Below are positions 19,874 through 29,415 of a stretch of 64,000 bases of DNA, in pieces. Position 1 is the first letter of the stretch, and the number at the start of each line of letters is the position of its first letter. The notes under the pieces were generated by a model, which was not told where the DNA came from, searched no databases, and worked only from the letters and a program-made list of their open reading frames with translations. Source of the stretch: Paucimonas lemoignei (GTDB lineage Bacteria > Pseudomonadota > Gammaproteobacteria > Burkholderiales > Burkholderiaceae_D); the NCBI RefSeq assembly GCF_004342585.1, contig NZ_SLZQ01000002.1, positions 406,331 to 470,330 on the forward strand, written 5' to 3'. The position numbers and the translations under genes were made by a program.

Positions 19874-20695
19874 ATGACTAATTCAATACAAAACAAGGCT
19901 GTCAAAGTCGCCGCAGTGCAGATGGTTTCGACGCCTGTGGTGGAAGAGAATTTCACAACCGCGCGCCGCCTGATTGCCGATGCGGTCGGGCAGGGGGCGC
20001 AACTGGTGCTGCTGCCGGAATACTGGCCGGTCATGGGCATGCAGGATGTGGACAAGGTCAAGCTGGCCGAGGCGCTCGATGGCGGCCCGATCCAGCAATT
20101 CATGTCGGCGATCGCCCGTGAGCACGGCATCTGGCTGATCGGCGGCACGCTGCCGCTGGTGGCGCAGGAGGCGGGCAAGGTCATGAATGCCACGCTGGTG
20201 TACGGGCCGGATGGCGCGATGGTGTCACGGTACGACAAGATCCACCTGTTCAGCTTTACCAAGGGCGAGGAATCCTACGACGAGTCGAAAACCATCGTGC
20301 ATGGCAAGGATGTCACGGTCTTCGGCGCGCCTTTCGGCGAGGTCGGCCTGTCGGTCTGCTACGACTTGCGCTTCCCGGAACTCTATCGCGCCATGGGGCC
20401 GGTGTCGCTGATCGTCGTGCCGGCAGCGTTCACCTATACGACGGGACGCGCGCACTGGGAAATCCTGTTGCGCGCCCGCGCCATCGAAAATCAGTGCTAT
20501 GTCCTCGCAGCTGCCCAGGGAGGCAAGCATGTCAACGGCCGTCGTACCTGGGGACATAGCATGCTGGTCGATCCCTGGGGCGAGATCAAGGCGGTCTTGC
20601 CGGAAGGCGAGGGCGTGGTGCTGGGCGATATCGATGCCGCCGAACTGGCACGCGTACGTGAGAACTTGCCAGCATTGCGCCATCGCAAGTTATAA
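19874..20695 (+). CDS. Carbon-nitrogen hydrolase (Nit1-like, probable deaminated glutathione amidase)
   Basis: This nitrilase-superfamily amidase has a complete Glu-Lys-Cys triad: Glu49 in VLLPEYWPVMG, Lys122 in RYDKIHLFSF and Cys162 in VGLSVCYDLRFPELYR. At 273 residues it is a typical single-domain member. The sequence matches the Nit1/YbeM branch, whose known members hydrolyse deaminated glutathione made by transaminase side reactions. The exact substrate here is inferred from family resemblance. Its ATG is 4 bp after the yhdP stop, so the two are probably co-transcribed, and tldD follows after 116 bp. Confidence 0.88.
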   Translation: MTNSIQNKAVKVAAVQMVSTPVVEENFTTARRLIADAVGQGAQLVLLPEYWPVMGMQDVDKVKLAEALDGGPIQQFMSAIAREHGIWLIGGTLPLVAQEAGKVMNATLVYGPDGAMVSRYDKIHLFSFTKGEESYDESKTIVHGKDVTVFGAPFGEVGLSVCYDLRFPELYRAMGPVSLIVVPAAFTYTTGRAHWEILLRARAIENQCYVLAAAQGGKHVNGRRTWGHSMLVDPWGEIKAVLPEGEGVVLGDIDAAELARVRENLPALRHRKL

Positions 20696-20811
20696 GCTCT
20701 CCATCATGGCGATGCCTCGGCAAGGCGGCAGCACCGCTTTGCAGGATGCTCTACAATGAGTTTTTGCCCGGCTGATTTTCCGGTCCGGTAACTTTTACTT
20801 TCAGCGCGCAC

Positions 20812-22272
20812 ATGAAACCATTCGAACCCAATCTCGCTACGCTTGCCACTGCCCGCGACATCCTGCTCACGCCATTCGGCCTGGATGAATCGAAGCTGCT
20901 GACCGCGCTGGGCACCATGTTCACGCACAAGGTCGATTACGCCGACCTGTATTTCCAGTTCACGAAGAATGAAGGCTGGAGCCTGGAAGAGGGAATCGTC
21001 AAGACCGGCAGCTTCTCGATCGATCAGGGCGTCGGTGTGCGCGCGGTGTCGGGCGACAAGACGGCGTTTTCCTATTCCGACGAGATTTCCGAGCGCGCGC
21101 TGAATGAGGCTGCTGCGGCGACGCGTACCATCGCACGCCAGGGTGCGGGCAAGATCCAGGTGGCGCAAGCCATCCAGCCGGGCGGCGGGCGCAACCTGTA
21201 CTTGCCGAACGATCCGCTGGTGTCGCTGGACGCCACCCAGAAAGTCAAGCTGCTGGAAAAGGTGGAGCGCATTGCCCGTGCGCGCGATCCGCGCGTAGTG
21301 CAGGTCATGGCCGGTTTGGCCGGTGAATACGATGTCGTGCTGGTGGTGCGCAGCGATGGCGTGCTCGCCGCCGATATCCGTCCCCTGGTGCGCCTGTCCG
21401 TCACCGTTATTGCCGAACAGGATGGCCGGCGCGAGGTCGGCTCTTCCGGCGGCGGTGGGCGCTACCGCTACGATTACTTCACCGATGAACTGCTGGAAAA
21501 ATATGCGACCGAAGCGGTGAATTCCGCGCTGGTCAATCTGGATGCGCGCCCTGCGCCGGCCGGCCCGATGACCGTTGTGCTGGGTAATGGCTGGCCAGGC
21601 GTATTGCTGCACGAAGCAATCGGTCATGGACTAGAAGGCGATTTCAACCGCAAGGGTTCGAGCACCTTCTCCGGTCGCATCGGCGAGCGCGTCGCCGCCA
21701 AGGGCGTGACGGTGGTGGATGACGGCACTCTGGCGGATCGCCGCGGCTCGCTCAACATGGATGACGAAGGCAATCCGACCCAGTGCACCACGCTGATCGA
21801 GGATGGCATCCTGAAGGGCTATATCCAGGACACGCTGAACGCGCGCCTGATGAAGATGGCGATCACAGGCAACGCGCGCCGCGAATCCTTCGCCCACCTG
21901 CCGATGCCGCGCATGACCAATACCTACATGCTGGCCGGCGACAAGGATCCGGCGGAAATCATCGCATCGGTCAAGAATGGCCTTTATGCCGTGAACTTCG
22001 GCGGTGGCCAGGTCGACATCACCAACGGCAAGTTCGTGTTCTCGGCCAGCGAAGCCTACATGATCGAGGATGGCAAGGTGACTTACCCGGTCAAGGGCGC
22101 GACCCTGATCGGTAATGGCCCGGAAGTCCTGAATCGGGTATCGATGATCGGCAATGACATGAAGCTGGACCCGGGCATCGGCGTCTGCGGCAAGGAAGGA
22201 CAGAGCGTACCGGTTGGCGTCGGCCAGCCGACCATGCGCATCGACGGCATGACGGTCGGCGGTACAGCATAA
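20812..22272 (+). CDS. tldD: Metalloprotease TldD
   Basis: TldD forms a heterodimeric cytosolic zinc protease with TldE (PmbA), which degrades unfolded peptides and matures some peptide products such as microcin B17 in E. coli. The 486-residue protein carries the zinc motif [11 protein letters not shown] with His267 and His271. It also has the long conserved [20 protein letters not shown] and the C-terminal [19 protein letters not shown]. No tldE/pmbA is present in this window, which is usual because the partner is often elsewhere. A TACAAT at 20752-20757 could be a promoter element. A hairpin terminator follows immediately. Confidence 0.96.
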   Translation: MKPFEPNLATLATARDILLTPFGLDESKLLTALGTMFTHKVDYADLYFQFTKNEGWSLEEGIVKTGSFSIDQGVGVRAVSGDKTAFSYSDEISERALNEAAAATRTIARQGAGKIQVAQAIQPGGGRNLYLPNDPLVSLDATQKVKLLEKVERIARARDPRVVQVMAGLAGEYDVVLVVRSDGVLAADIRPLVRLSVTVIAEQDGRREVGSSGGGGRYRYDYFTDELLEKYATEAVNSALVNLDARPAPAGPMTVVLGNGWPGVLLHEAIGHGLEGDFNRKGSSTFSGRIGERVAAKGVTVVDDGTLADRRGSLNMDDEGNPTQCTTLIEDGILKGYIQDTLNARLMKMAITGNARRESFAHLPMPRMTNTYMLAGDKDPAEIIASVKNGLYAVNFGGGQVDITNGKFVFSASEAYMIEDGKVTYPVKGATLIGNGPEVLNRVSMIGNDMKLDPGIGVCGKEGQSVPVGVGQPTMRIDGMTVGGTA

Positions 22273-22275
22273 GGA

Positions 22276-22303
22276 AATGCCCGGCAAAGGCCCGGGCATT
22301 TTT
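22276..22303 (+). terminator. Intrinsic terminator after tldD
   Basis: AATGCCCGG (22276-22284) pairs with CCGGGCATT (22292-22300) around a 7-base loop and runs into a short T-run (five T). It begins 4 bp after the tldD stop and separates tldD from the aroG leader. Confidence 0.8.
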
Positions 22304-22322
22304 GCTAAAATGGGACACAAAC

Positions 22323-22351
22323 TTGCCAAGAGGCTCGATTTGTAGCAATAT
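22323..22351 (+). promoter_or_regulatory. Candidate promoter of the aroG leader transcript
   Basis: TTGCCA (22323-22328, 5 of 6 to the -35 consensus) is followed after 17 bp by CAATAT (22346-22351, a weak -10). Transcription from here would begin near 22358, about 25 bp before the leader peptide ATG. The -10 is poor, so this is tentative. Confidence 0.35.
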
Positions 22352-22383
22352 TTCCCCATCAGCGAAGTATTTTGGTAATCCCG

Positions 22384-22455
22384 ATGACAATCGCCCGCTT
22401 TTATTTCTGGTTTTACTTTAGCTATTCCAGCCCGATGGCGGTGGAAAAGCGGTAA
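22384..22455 (+). CDS. Aromatic-rich leader peptide of the aroG attenuator (23 residues)
   Basis: A short frame starting with ATG at 22384 encodes a 23-residue peptide containing the run RFYFWFYFSYSS: four Phe, three Tyr and one Trp within ten residues. It ends SPMAVEKR and a TAA at 22453-22455. The frame lies between the candidate promoter and a strong hairpin-T-run terminator placed before the DAHP synthase gene. That is the layout of ribosome-mediated attenuators such as those of trpE and pheA. Using codons for all three aromatic amino acids fits an enzyme that feeds all three pathways. The ribosome-binding site is weak (GGTAA, about 6 bp upstream). Confidence 0.85.
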   Translation: MTIARFYFWFYFSYSSPMAVEKR

Positions 22456-22512
22456 GCGCGCGAATAAACAAGCCCTAAACCGATTTCTGAAAAAACCGCC
22501 AGTGATGGCGGT
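22395..22512 (+). promoter_or_regulatory. Attenuator with mutually exclusive RNA stems before aroG
   Basis: Four segments pair in the classical order. Segment 1, CCGCTTTT (22395-22402), is complementary to AAAAGCGG (22445-22452) in segment 2. TGGCGGT (22436-22442) in segment 2 is complementary to ACCGCCA (22495-22501), the left arm of the terminator (segment 3). Segment 3 pairs with TGGCGGT (22506-22512, segment 4). A ribosome stalled early in the aromatic codons would mask segment 1 and let 2 pair with 3, an antiterminator. A ribosome reaching the stop codon would cover segment 2 and let the terminator form. Confidence 0.8.
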
Positions 22513-22517
22513 TTTTT
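22490..22517 (+). terminator. Attenuation terminator before aroG
   Basis: A 12-bp perfect stem (AAAAAACCGCCA at 22490-22501, TGGCGGTTTTTT at 22506-22517) with a GTGA loop ends in a T-run. It lies 35 bp after the leader peptide stop codon and 33 bp before the aroG start codon. A terminator upstream of the gene it serves indicates premature termination control. Confidence 0.9.
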
Positions 22518-22550
22518 CGTTTATACAGATTTAATTTACTGGAGAAAAAG

Positions 22551-23624
22551 ATGCCGCGCACTGACGATCTGAGGATCCGAGAATTGAAAGAACTGACACC
22601 TCCCTCGCACCTGATCCGCGAGTTTCCGTGCTCGGCAAAAGTTGGCGAAGTCGTCGCCAACGCGCGCACCTCCCTGCATCGTATCCTGCACGGCCAGGAT
22701 GACCGCCTGATGGTGGTGATCGGCCCATGCTCCATCCATGATCCCAAGGCAGCGATGGAATACGCCAATCTGCTGCTCAAGGCACGCCAGCGTTATGCCG
22801 GCGAACTGGAAGTCGTCATGCGCGTGTATTTCGAAAAACCGCGCACCACGGTTGGCTGGAAAGGCTTGATCAACGATCCGTACATGGACAACAGCTTCCG
22901 CATTAATGACGGCTTGCGCATGGCGCGCGAACTGCTGGTCAATATCAACGAGCTGGGTCTGCCGGCCGGCACCGAATTCCTCGACGTGATCAGTCCGCAG
23001 TATTTCGCCGACCTGATCAGCTGGGGCGCGATCGGCGCCCGCACGACCGAATCGCAAGTGCACCGTGAACTGGCCTCGGGCCTGTCGTGCCCGGTCGGCT
23101 TCAAGAACGGCACCGATGGCAACGTCAAGATCGCTGTCGATGCGATCAAGGCCGCATCGCAGCCGCACCATTTCCTTTCGGTGACCAAGGGCGGTCACTC
23201 GGCAATCGTGTCAACGTCCGGTAATGAGGATTGCCATATCATCCTGCGCGGCGGCAAGGCGCCGAACTATGATGCGGAGAGCGTGGATGCGGCTGCTAAG
23301 GCGATTGCCGCCAGCGGCCTGGCCTCGCGCCTGATGATCGATGCTTCCCACGCCAACAGCAGCAAGAAGCCGGAGAATCAGGTGCCGGTGTGCGCCAATA
23401 TCGGCGAGCAGATCGCCGCAGGCGATACCCGTATCGTCGGCGTGATGGTCGAATCGAACCTGGTGGCGGGCCGCCAGGATCTCGTCGAAGGCAAGGAACT
23501 GGTCTATGGCCAATCGATCACTGATGGCTGCATCAGCTGGGATCAAAGCTTGGGCGTGCTGGAAGTGTTGGCTGCGGCAGTCAAGCAGCGCCGGCTCAAG
23601 GAAGGTTCTAAAGAAGAAGGTTAA
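22551..23624 (+). CDS. aroG: 3-deoxy-7-phosphoheptulonate (DAHP) synthase, AroG/AroF type I-alpha
   Basis: This enzyme joins phosphoenolpyruvate and erythrose-4-phosphate in the first step of the shikimate pathway to Phe, Tyr and Trp. The 357-residue protein has the E. coli-type N-terminal feedback region (LKELTPPSHLIREFPCS) and the signatures VVIGPCSIHDPKAAMEYANL, YFEKPRTTVGWKGLINDP and LPAGTEFLDVISPQYFADLI. It also has GWGAIGARTTESQ-like text, KNGTDGNVKIAVDA and LMIDASHANSSK with the metal-binding His. A good GGAG ribosome-binding site precedes the ATG. Which amino acid inhibits it cannot be read from the sequence with confidence. An attenuator with a leader peptide lies upstream and a strong terminator follows. 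Confidence 0.97.
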   Translation: MPRTDDLRIRELKELTPPSHLIREFPCSAKVGEVVANARTSLHRILHGQDDRLMVVIGPCSIHDPKAAMEYANLLLKARQRYAGELEVVMRVYFEKPRTTVGWKGLINDPYMDNSFRINDGLRMARELLVNINELGLPAGTEFLDVISPQYFADLISWGAIGARTTESQVHRELASGLSCPVGFKNGTDGNVKIAVDAIKAASQPHHFLSVTKGGHSAIVSTSGNEDCHIILRGGKAPNYDAESVDAAAKAIAASGLASRLMIDASHANSSKKPENQVPVCANIGEQIAAGDTRIVGVMVESNLVAGRQDLVEGKELVYGQSITDGCISWDQSLGVLEVLAAAVKQRRLKEGSKEEG

Positions 23625-23680
23625 CAGGCTGCGAAAGTGCCGCTGCTGCAAAACCGGTAGCGGCATATTCTGCCGAAAGC

Positions 23681-23712
23681 AAAAACGGGCGCATACTTTG
23701 CGCCCGTTTTTT
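23681..23712 (+). terminator. Intrinsic terminator after aroG
   Basis: A 13-bp perfect stem (AAAAACGGGCGCA at 23681-23693, TGCGCCCGTTTTT at 23699-23711) closes a TACTT loop and ends in six T. It lies 57 bp after the aroG stop, before the convergent protease gene. Confidence 0.93.
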
Positions 23713-23772
23713 ATTTGCCGGATGCCGTGCCGGCACTACATTGAAAAACCTCGCCGAGCGGCTTTGAAAAGA

Positions 23773-24417
23773 TTAATAGCGCTTGGACAGCGTCAGCATA
23801 TCGCCTTCCCGGCGCATTGACGTCCGGTTCAGAAATGACATCCCAAGCAGTGTGATCGGCAAGCCTTCTTCATGTACGGTGGCATCAACCTGATTGAGCT
23901 GAATATCGCCGATCCTGACTGAGTCGAGCGTGACCCGGTATACCACCTTGACGCCGTTGGCCGTGCTGGAATAACCCTGTCGCCCCTGCTTGTAATTGAT
24001 GCCGAGGCGCGTTGCATCGCTGGCCGGGATGGCAATCAGGCTGGCGCCGGTATCGACCAGCATGCGCACCGTGCCGCCATTGATCTGGCCGTGCGTAAGA
24101 TAGTGGCCCTGGCTATCCGGGTGCAGCGTGATGCTGGCCGGGCCGGAAGGAGAGGTACGGTTGAAATGTTCGCCGAGCTTCAGGGTTTGCCGCTTGCCAT
24201 TCTGTTCGAGGACGGCAGATTCGGTACCGACGCTGGTGAGTTTGATGCCATCGGTGACGGTATTCCCAACCGAATAGGTCTTGGGAGCGGCGCCATTGAC
24301 GACCAGGACAGCCTTGCCCGGAAAAACACCGACCAGATCGATGTCGGCGGCGGCAGCGTTGCCGGCTAGTGACAAGCCCGCGAGCAGGCTAACTAGTACG
24401 CATGAAGTCGAGCGCAT
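23773..24417 (-). CDS. Exported retropepsin-like aspartic protease (clan AA)
   Basis: The 214-residue protein starts with a clear signal peptide (CVLVSLLAGLSLAGNAAA) and has one retropepsin-type active site, MLVDTGASLIAIP, near the middle. It continues with YSSTANGVKVVYRVTLDSVR and ends LPITLLGMSFLNRTS, the second conserved part of the TIGR02281-type family. Single-domain members must dimerise to form an active site. The substrate is unknown. I chose the ATG at 24417 because the signal peptide begins there. This start overlaps the upstream gene's 3' end by 29 bp, suggesting translational coupling. Confidence 0.85.
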   Translation of the reverse strand: MRSTSCVLVSLLAGLSLAGNAAAADIDLVGVFPGKAVLVVNGAAPKTYSVGNTVTDGIKLTSVGTESAVLEQNGKRQTLKLGEHFNRTSPSGPASITLHPDSQGHYLTHGQINGGTVRMLVDTGASLIAIPASDATRLGINYKQGRQGYSSTANGVKVVYRVTLDSVRIGDIQLNQVDATVHEEGLPITLLGMSFLNRTSMRREGDMLTLSKRY

Positions 24418-24736
24418 GGCGGGAAATGTTCGTGGCAAACAAGGGTTCGGGCAGGATTTCCTGATGCAGGCGCAGCAGGGTATGGATCTCATCCCATACT
24501 TCCGGCGGAAAGCCTGCGCGGCCGCCACGCTCGTCGAGCGTCAGCTTGGTGAAGTAGGTATTCAGTTCCTTGTAGCCCCACAACGCCTGGATGGCCGACA
24601 GGATGTGGGGGAACTGCGCTTCCAGCGCACACTGGCAGGGCGCCGCCCCGTCACCCGGACTCGCTACTTCAGCCGTCGGCGGATTCGAAGCGGGGAAACG
24701 GTAGCGCGGCATAATGCTCTCCCAGTAATTTGCCAT
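24389..24736 (-). CDS. Conserved-looking protein of unknown function (about 115 residues)
   Basis: The protein begins MANYWESIMPRYRFP and contains a CQC pair near residue 35, an IQALWGYKELNTYFTKL segment and several charged helices. It has no signal peptide or membrane helix. I do not recognise the family. The ATG at 24736 is chosen because it lies one base beyond the yajQ stop, and a start three codons upstream would overlap yajQ. It lies between yajQ and the protease gene with almost no spacing, so all three are probably translated from one message. The codon-length frame and tight packing make it a likely real gene. Confidence 0.7.
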   Translation of the reverse strand: MANYWESIMPRYRFPASNPPTAEVASPGDGAAPCQCALEAQFPHILSAIQALWGYKELNTYFTKLTLDERGGRAGFPPEVWDEIHTLLRLHQEILPEPLFATNISRHALDFMRTS

Positions 24737-24737
24737 G

Positions 24738-25223
24738 CTAGTCACGGAAATTGTTGAATTCCAGCGGCAAGTCGGTCACTTCTTTCTTCAGCAAGGCAAT
24801 GGCGGCCTGCAGGTCGTCGCGCTTGGCGCCGGCGATCCGTACGGCTTCGCCCTGGATGCTGGCTTGCACTTTCATCTTGCTGTCCTTGATGATACGGACG
24901 ATTTTCTTGGCGGCGTCGGACTCGATGCCGTTCTTGATCTTGATGACTTGCTTGACCTTGTCGCCGCCGATTTTCTCGATCTTGCCGTTGTCCATGAAAC
25001 GCACATCGACGCTACGCTTAGTCATCTTTGCCATGAGTACGTCACGGACCTGGTTCAGCTGGAATTCCGAATCGGCATAGGCAGTCAGTTCGCGCTCTTT
25101 TTGTTCAACGCGCGCATCGCTTCCCTTGAAATCGAAACGGGTCGAGATTTCCTTGTTCGCCTGGTCTACAGCATTTTTCACTTCAACCAGGTTAGCTTCG
25201 GAAACAACATCAAATGAAGGCAT
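24738..25223 (-). CDS. yajQ: YajQ family cyclic-di-GMP/nucleotide-binding protein
   Basis: YajQ proteins are small cytosolic proteins. In Xanthomonas a member binds cyclic di-GMP and partners a transcription factor, while others bind nucleotides or tRNA. The 161-residue sequence matches the family throughout: [54 protein letters not shown] and the C-terminal ITxLPLxFxNFRD form ([13 protein letters not shown]). It is the first gene of a three-gene minus-strand run and is divergent from murB across 184 bp. Its specific role here cannot be told from the sequence. Confidence 0.94.
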   Translation of the reverse strand: MPSFDVVSEANLVEVKNAVDQANKEISTRFDFKGSDARVEQKERELTAYADSEFQLNQVRDVLMAKMTKRSVDVRFMDNGKIEKIGGDKVKQVIKIKNGIESDAAKKIVRIIKDSKMKVQASIQGEAVRIAGAKRDDLQAAIALLKKEVTDLPLEFNNFRD

Positions 25224-25392
25224 GACTTTCCATCCTTGTAAATCTATGGGAGCAGCGGCCGAGATGCCGCAAACAATTGTTTATTGATTAATTGCCAATT
25301 CTAGCGAAGTCGACCTGCGGTGGCTAGACCTGCGCAGAGAATCGCCTATTAATTTCGGGAGATATCAGTCGTGCCGCGAATGCAGTGGGCGA

Positions 25393-25398
25393 CTATAA
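25393..25398 (+). promoter_or_regulatory. Probable -10 element of murB
   Basis: A perfect TATAAT lies only 9 bp before the murB ATG at 25408, which puts the start of transcription within a few bases of the start codon. There is no clear -35 and no Shine-Dalgarno sequence in the gap, so the message may be nearly leaderless. Confidence 0.5.
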
Positions 25399-25407
25399 TC
25401 GCCTTCT

Positions 25408-26436
25408 ATGACTGCCATTTCTTATATTCAATCCGATTTTTCTTTGCAAGACCACAATACTTTTGGTATTCAGGCAACTGTGAAACGATATGTAACAATT
25501 GGTTCGGTAGAAATGTTGCAAAAAGCGTTACGGTCGCCAGCATTATCCGGGTTGCCACGTCTAGTATTAGGTGGTGGCAGCAATATCCTGCTGACGCGTG
25601 ATTTTCCTGGCGTAGTGCTGCATATGTGCATGAAAGGCATCGACATTGTGGGGGAAGATGCCGAGGCAACATATGTAAAAGCCGCAGGTGGCGAGAACTG
25701 GCATCAGTTTGTTTTGTGGACGCTGGCCCAGGGATTGGGCGGGCTGGAAAATCTCTCTCTGATTCCGGGAAGCGTGGGAGCGGCACCGATCCAGAACATC
25801 GGCGCCTATGGTGCGGAAGTCAAGGATTGCTTTCATTCTGCGACCATATTCGATCTCGAAAGCGGCACAGTTTTGCGCCTGGATAAAGCAGCCTGTGCGT
25901 TTGGCTACCGTGACAGCATCTTCAAGCATGCCTTGCGCGACCGCGCCATCGTCCTGGATGTAACGTTTGCCTTGCCCAGGAAATGGGAAGCCAATTTACG
26001 CTATGCGGAACTGGAGCAGGAAATTGCCTCGCGTGGACTGGACAGCCCTAGCCCGAAAGATATCAGCGATGCCGTCATCGCCATCCGCACGCGCAAGTTG
26101 CCTGATCCGGCGGTGATCGGCAATGCCGGCAGTTTTTTCAAGAATCCGGTGGTGCCGGCACAGCAGCGTCATGCCTTGCTGGAGCACTTTCCGCAATTGA
26201 TCAGCTATCCGCAGGCAGATGGCACGTACAAGCTTGCCGCCGGCTGGCTGATCGATCAGTGTGGCTGGAAGGGCAGGAGCCTCGGCGCGGCGGGCGTGTA
26301 TGACAAGCAGGCGCTGGTGCTGGTGAACCGGGGCGGGGCATCCGGCCAGGAAGTACTGGCGTTAGCGCGCCGAATCCAGGAAGACGTGCAAGCGCGTTTT
26401 GGTGTGCTCATTGAGCCCGAGCCGGTGATCGTTTGA
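25408..26436 (+). CDS. murB: UDP-N-acetylenolpyruvoylglucosamine reductase
   Basis: MurB is the FAD-dependent reductase that makes UDP-N-acetylmuramate for peptidoglycan. The 342-residue protein is a type I MurB. It has NTFGIQATVKRYVTI at the start and the FAD-binding LVLGGGSNILLTRDFPG. It also has LSLIPGSVGAAPIQNIGAYG and the catalytic region FGYRDSIFK. The Ser proton donor is in IGNAGSFFKNP, and the C-terminal end reads VQARFGVLIEPEPVIV. The first 200 bases are noticeably more AT-rich than the rest of the gene. The start follows a TATAAT element by only 9 bp. Confidence 0.96.
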   Translation: MTAISYIQSDFSLQDHNTFGIQATVKRYVTIGSVEMLQKALRSPALSGLPRLVLGGGSNILLTRDFPGVVLHMCMKGIDIVGEDAEATYVKAAGGENWHQFVLWTLAQGLGGLENLSLIPGSVGAAPIQNIGAYGAEVKDCFHSATIFDLESGTVLRLDKAACAFGYRDSIFKHALRDRAIVLDVTFALPRKWEANLRYAELEQEIASRGLDSPSPKDISDAVIAIRTRKLPDPAVIGNAGSFFKNPVVPAQQRHALLEHFPQLISYPQADGTYKLAAGWLIDQCGWKGRSLGAAGVYDKQALVLVNRGGASGQEVLALARRIQEDVQARFGVLIEPEPVIV

Positions 26437-26554
26437 GCGATGACCATTGCAGTTAAGTGCTCGCCTGGTTCTTTTGTCTCCTACGTTGCCGGCGTATCGC
26501 GTCAGTGATCGGCCTTGCCAGTACTTCAGGCTTGCCATTCACAATTGCACCGCA

Positions 26555-26604
26555 CAAAAACAAAGGGCTGGTTGAAGCAGGCATCCGCCCGCCACAACCA
26601 GCCC
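26555..26604 (-). terminator. Intrinsic terminator of argF-argG-ppnP
   Basis: On the minus strand GGGCTGGTTG (26604-26595) pairs with CAACCAGCCC (26574-26565) around a 20-base loop, followed by the T-rich TTTGTTTTTG. It begins 29 bp after the ppnP stop. Confidence 0.75.
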
Positions 26605-26632
26605 TGATCGCGCTATCTGCGCTTTCTATTTA

Positions 26633-26947
26633 TTAGCCAAAGTGGCAGACGTAGTCCAGCGTTTCCAGGGTTTCGATGTCGAAGCTGGAATTGCCCGGCA
26701 CGTTGAAGCTCTGGCCACCTTCGTAATTCTTCCATTCGGTTTCACCCTTCAGGCGGATGCGGCATTTTCCGGCATTCAGTTCCATGATTTCCGGTGCGCC
26801 GGTATTGAAGGTCAGCGACGACGGGAAGATCACACCGATGGATTTCTTCGTGCCGTCGGCGAACTGGATGTTGTGCGAGACGCACTTGCCGTCGAAGTAG
26901 ATGTTGGCTTTCTTGACGACGGAAACGTTATCGAATTGGGTAGTCAT
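26633..26947 (-). CDS. ppnP: Pyrimidine/purine nucleoside phosphorylase
   Basis: PpnP (YaiE, DUF1255) is a small cupin-fold enzyme that splits nucleosides with phosphate to a base and ribose-1-phosphate. The 104-residue length is typical. The sequence matches the family in [40 protein letters not shown] and the end [16 protein letters not shown], close to the FDYICSYL form of the E. coli protein. It lies 29 bp after argG on the same strand and is probably the last gene of the argF-argG operon. No obvious metabolic link to arginine synthesis is apparent. Confidence 0.9.
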   Translation of the reverse strand: MTTQFDNVSVVKKANIYFDGKCVSHNIQFADGTKKSIGVIFPSSLTFNTGAPEIMELNAGKCRIRLKGETEWKNYEGGQSFNVPGNSSFDIETLETLDYVCHFG

Positions 26948-26976
26948 GATGTCGTATGGATTGTGAATGGTGATTC

Positions 26977-28335
<1,359 letters not shown>

Positions 28336-28358
28336 TTAAGGTAAATAAATAGGAGTGT

Positions 28359-29273
28359 TCAGCTGAGCCTGCCCAACACCAGATATTCCAGCAAGGCCTT
28401 TTGCACATGCAGGCGGTTCTCGGCTTCATCCCAGACTACCGACTGCGGGCCATCGATGACTTCGGCCGCGACTTCCTCGCCGCGGTGCGCCGGCAGGCAG
28501 TGCATGAAGAGGGCATCGGGACGGGCGCGCTTCATCTTGGCGGCATCGACGATCCAGCCGTCGAAAGCTTTCAGGCGCGCGGCGTTTTCTTCCTCGAAGC
28601 CCATGCTAGTCCAGACATCGGTGGTGACGAGGTCTGCGTCCTGGCAAGCGTCGGAGGGATTGGCAAAGAAGGTATAGCGATCATTATCCGGCGCCACCAG
28701 CGACTGGTCGATCGGATAGCCTTCCGGAGTCGATACATTGACATGGAAGCCGAACACCTGCGCGGCCTGCAGCCAGGAATAGAGCATATTGTTGGCGTCG
28801 CCTACCCAGGCCACGGTCTTGCCGGCGATGGAACCGCGATGCTCGATATAGGTAAAGACATCGGCCAGCACCTGGCAGGGATGGTGCTCGTTGGTCAAGC
28901 CATTAATGACCGGCACGCGTGAATGCTTGGCGAAGCGCTCGATGATCTCCTGGCCGAAGGTGCGGATCATGATCACGTCGCACATGCGCGACATGACTTG
29001 TGCCGCATCTTCTACCGGTTCGCCGCGGCCAAGCTGGCTGTCGCGCGTGTTCAGGTAAATGGCCGCGCCGCCCATTTGATGCATGCCGGCTTCAAACGAC
29101 AGGCGGGTACGCGTCGAATTCTTTTCGAATACCATGACCAGCGTACGGTCGGCCAGCGTCGGATGCGGTTCGTAATTCTTGAACTTTTGTTTGATGATGC
29201 GGGCACGTGCGATGACGTACTCGTATTCGTCGAGCGTGAAGTCCGAAAATTGCAGGAAATGTTTGATTGCCAT
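28359..29273 (-). CDS. argF: Ornithine carbamoyltransferase
   Basis: This enzyme makes citrulline from ornithine and carbamoyl phosphate. The 304-residue protein has the carbamoyl-phosphate motif STRTRLSFEAGMHQMGG, IMIRTFGQEIIERFAKHS, PVINGLTNEHHPCQ (HPxQ) and VAWVGDANNMLYSWLQAA. It also carries DVWTSMGFEEE and the HCLPAHRGEEV signature. I chose the ATG at 29273 (MAIKHFLQFSDFT) because the 20-residue extension to 29333 is low-complexity and Pro-rich. It is the first gene of argF-argG-ppnP. A TATAAT on the minus strand at 29338-29333 is a plausible -10 element about 60 bp before the start. Confidence 0.96.
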   Translation of the reverse strand: MAIKHFLQFSDFTLDEYEYVIARARIIKQKFKNYEPHPTLADRTLVMVFEKNSTRTRLSFEAGMHQMGGAAIYLNTRDSQLGRGEPVEDAAQVMSRMCDVIMIRTFGQEIIERFAKHSRVPVINGLTNEHHPCQVLADVFTYIEHRGSIAGKTVAWVGDANNMLYSWLQAAQVFGFHVNVSTPEGYPIDQSLVAPDNDRYTFFANPSDACQDADLVTTDVWTSMGFEEENAARLKAFDGWIVDAAKMKRARPDALFMHCLPAHRGEEVAAEVIDGPQSVVWDEAENRLHVQKALLEYLVLGRLS

Positions 29274-29282
29274 AAATGGAAA

Positions 29283-29309
29283 CGGCGGCAAGGGTGGCGC
29301 CTGCCGCCG
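29283..29309 (-). promoter_or_regulatory. Hairpin in the argF 5' leader
   Basis: CGGCGGCA (29283-29290) and TGCCGCCG (29302-29309) form an 8-bp stem with an 11-base loop. It begins 10 bp upstream of the argF start codon and lies inside the leader expected from a TATAAT at 29338-29333. No Shine-Dalgarno is visible, so the hairpin could affect initiation. Function is not shown. Confidence 0.4.
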
Positions 29310-29415
29310 GTAAATTTGCTGTAACTGCTTCAATTATAAGAGTTTTGTGGCGGGAATGACAGAAGGGAAAAAGAACTCATTGGTTTAGCGCAGAGCGTCA
29401 TTAATAATTCAATGG

